Assembly: GCA_019114745.1 (NCBI GenBank)
Contig: DXEY01000006.1
Location: 1-7,376 of the forward strand
DNA length: 7,376 nucleotides
Direction of reading: 5' to 3'
Origin: Candidatus Mediterraneibacter colneyensis
GTDB taxonomy: Bacteria; Bacillota; Clostridia; Lachnospirales; Lachnospiraceae
Shown: one piece after another, positions 6,742-7,376 of the stretch
How positions within the stretch are numbered: position 1 is the stretch's first letter
Layout: every line of letters begins with the position of its first letter
Program-made: the position numbers and the translations under genes
The notes under the pieces: generated by a model
Database searches by the model: none
What the model was told of the DNA's origin: nothing
Seen by the model: the letters and a program-made list of their open reading frames with translations, nothing else

Positions 6742-6758
6742 TAAGGAGGAAGTACAGC

Positions 6759-7226
6759 ATGTCCAGAAGAGAGGAATATGAACAGACGACAGAACAGCTC
6801 ATTGAGCCGATCGTTTCGGAACTGGGATTTGAGCTGGTGGATGTGGAATACGTCAGGGAGGGCGGCACATGGTATCTGAGGGCGTATATCGATAAGCCCG
6901 GCGGGATCACGGTAGACGACTGCGAAGCAGTCAGCAGAAGGTTTTCCGATATCCTGGATGAGAAAGATTATATAGAAGATACTTATGTGTTTGAAGTCAG
7001 CTCACCCGGGCTGGGCAGGCCCTTAAAGAAGGAAAAGGACTTTGCAAGAAGCATCGGAGAAGAAGTAGAGATACGCACATACAGAGCGGTCGACCGGCAG
7101 AAAGAATTTGTCGGGATTCTGAAAAGCTATGATGACAAAACAGTTACGATCGGTTATGAAGACGATACAGAACAGACTTTTGAGCGCGCGGATATCGCTT
7201 TGATCCGTCTGGCACTGGATTTTTAA
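6759..7226 (+). CDS. rimP: Ribosome maturation factor RimP
   Basis: RimP binds the free 30S subunit and helps its late maturation, in particular folding around the central pseudoknot and S12 incorporation. The 155-aa protein is of normal length. The N-terminal alpha/beta domain (about 1-85) contains ELGFELVDVEYVREGG and the characteristic YIDKPGGITVDDCEAVSR (about 46-63), followed by the family signature FEVSSPGLGRPL. The SH3-like C-terminal domain (about 86-155) follows, with VGILKSYDDKTVTI. The ATG at 6759 is preceded by AAGGAGG (6743-6749) with nine bases of spacing; the frame is open further upstream to 6645, but that runs through the promoter and leader hairpin and is not translated. It stands first in the operon, 20 bases before nusA, and is probably controlled by the leader hairpin. 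Nothing is missing or unusual in the protein. Confidence 0.96.
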   Translation: MSRREEYEQTTEQLIEPIVSELGFELVDVEYVREGGTWYLRAYIDKPGGITVDDCEAVSRRFSDILDEKDYIEDTYVFEVSSPGLGRPLKKEKDFARSIGEEVEIRTYRAVDRQKEFVGILKSYDDKTVTIGYEDDTEQTFERADIALIRLALDF

Positions 7227-7246
7227 TTAATTAGGAGGAAGTAGGA

Positions 7247-7376
7247 ATGAACACAGAGTTAATGGAAGCGTTGACAATTCTTGAGAAGGAGAAAAACATC
7301 AGCAGGGATGTGATGATGGATGCGATCGAAAACTCGCTGATCAGCGCATGTAAGAACCACTTTGGGACAGCGGAGA
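7247..7376 (+). CDS. nusA: Transcription termination/antitermination factor NusA (5' part, cut by window end)
   Basis: Only the first 43 codons are present. The protein begins MNTELMEALTILEKEKNISR, followed by a stretch with DAIENSLISACKNHFG. This is the typical start of the NusA N-terminal domain, which binds the RNA polymerase flap and exit-channel region; the S1 and KH domains would lie beyond the window. AGGAGG (7233-7238) lies eight bases before the ATG. It is 20 bases downstream of rimP, so the two are surely co-transcribed. NusA stimulates pausing and intrinsic termination and may act on the operon's own leader hairpin. The gene order and N-terminal sequence make the call confident despite its shortness. 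Confidence 0.93.
   Translation, partial: MNTELMEALTILEKEKNISRDVMMDAIENSLISACKNHFGTAE

Noticed and set aside
6645..6758. Upstream extension of the rimP frame
   Set aside because: This stretch contains the promoter, the transcription start and the leader hairpin. The canonical RimP N-terminus begins at 6759 with a perfect ribosome binding site.
1..7376. A novel defence, mobile or RNA-guided system
   Set aside because: I read both strands for tandem repeats, direct-repeat arrays, transposase or recombinase motifs and toxin-antitoxin-like small genes and saw none. The window is filled by six recognisable core genes.

Overview
The window comes from an endospore-forming member of the Clostridia. 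Protein style, gene set and a G+C content that looks close to 50% by eye all suggest Lachnospiraceae; this is an inference from gpr, spoIIP, the clostridial-type RimP/NusA and perfect Gram-positive ribosome binding sites, not from a database match. All six genes lie on the + strand and are tightly packed.

Region 1 (1-2317) is a sporulation pair. gpr (100-1071) encodes the germination protease that degrades small acid-soluble spore proteins. spoIIP (best start 1130, end 2317) encodes the membrane-anchored peptidoglycan hydrolase of the engulfment machinery. Between them lies a very good match to a SigE (mother-cell) promoter, GCATAAC-N14-CATACAAT, whose -35 element overlaps the gpr stop codon. 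This fits forespore expression of gpr and mother-cell expression of spoIIP. Bases 1-99 hold the gpr ribosome binding site and no other gene that I can see.

Region 2 (2318-6608) is a complete type IIA topoisomerase pair, B subunit (2413-4335) then A subunit (4365-6608), behind its own SigA promoter (TTGAAA-N17-TATATT with extended -10). There is no dnaA, dnaN or recF next to it, so it is probably not the oriC gyrase locus. The B subunit looks GyrB-like. The A subunit has an intact catalytic core, but its C-terminal domain lacks the GyrA box and appears to stop about two blades early. This points to a topoisomerase IV-like or otherwise non-supercoiling enzyme and is the most interesting protein-level feature here.

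Region 3 (6609-7376) is the start of the rimP-nusA(-infB) translation/transcription operon. It has a strong SigA promoter (TTGCAT-N17-TATACT, extended -10, with an A+T-rich palindrome just upstream) and a leader hairpin followed by a short, interrupted T-tract. That is the arrangement expected for a weak NusA-dependent autoregulatory terminator. rimP (6759-7226) is complete; nusA (from 7247) is cut by the window end after 43 codons.

I see no tRNA, rRNA, insertion sequence, CRISPR array or sign of recent transfer. Apart from the topoisomerase pair and the regulatory signals, this looks like ordinary core-genome sequence.
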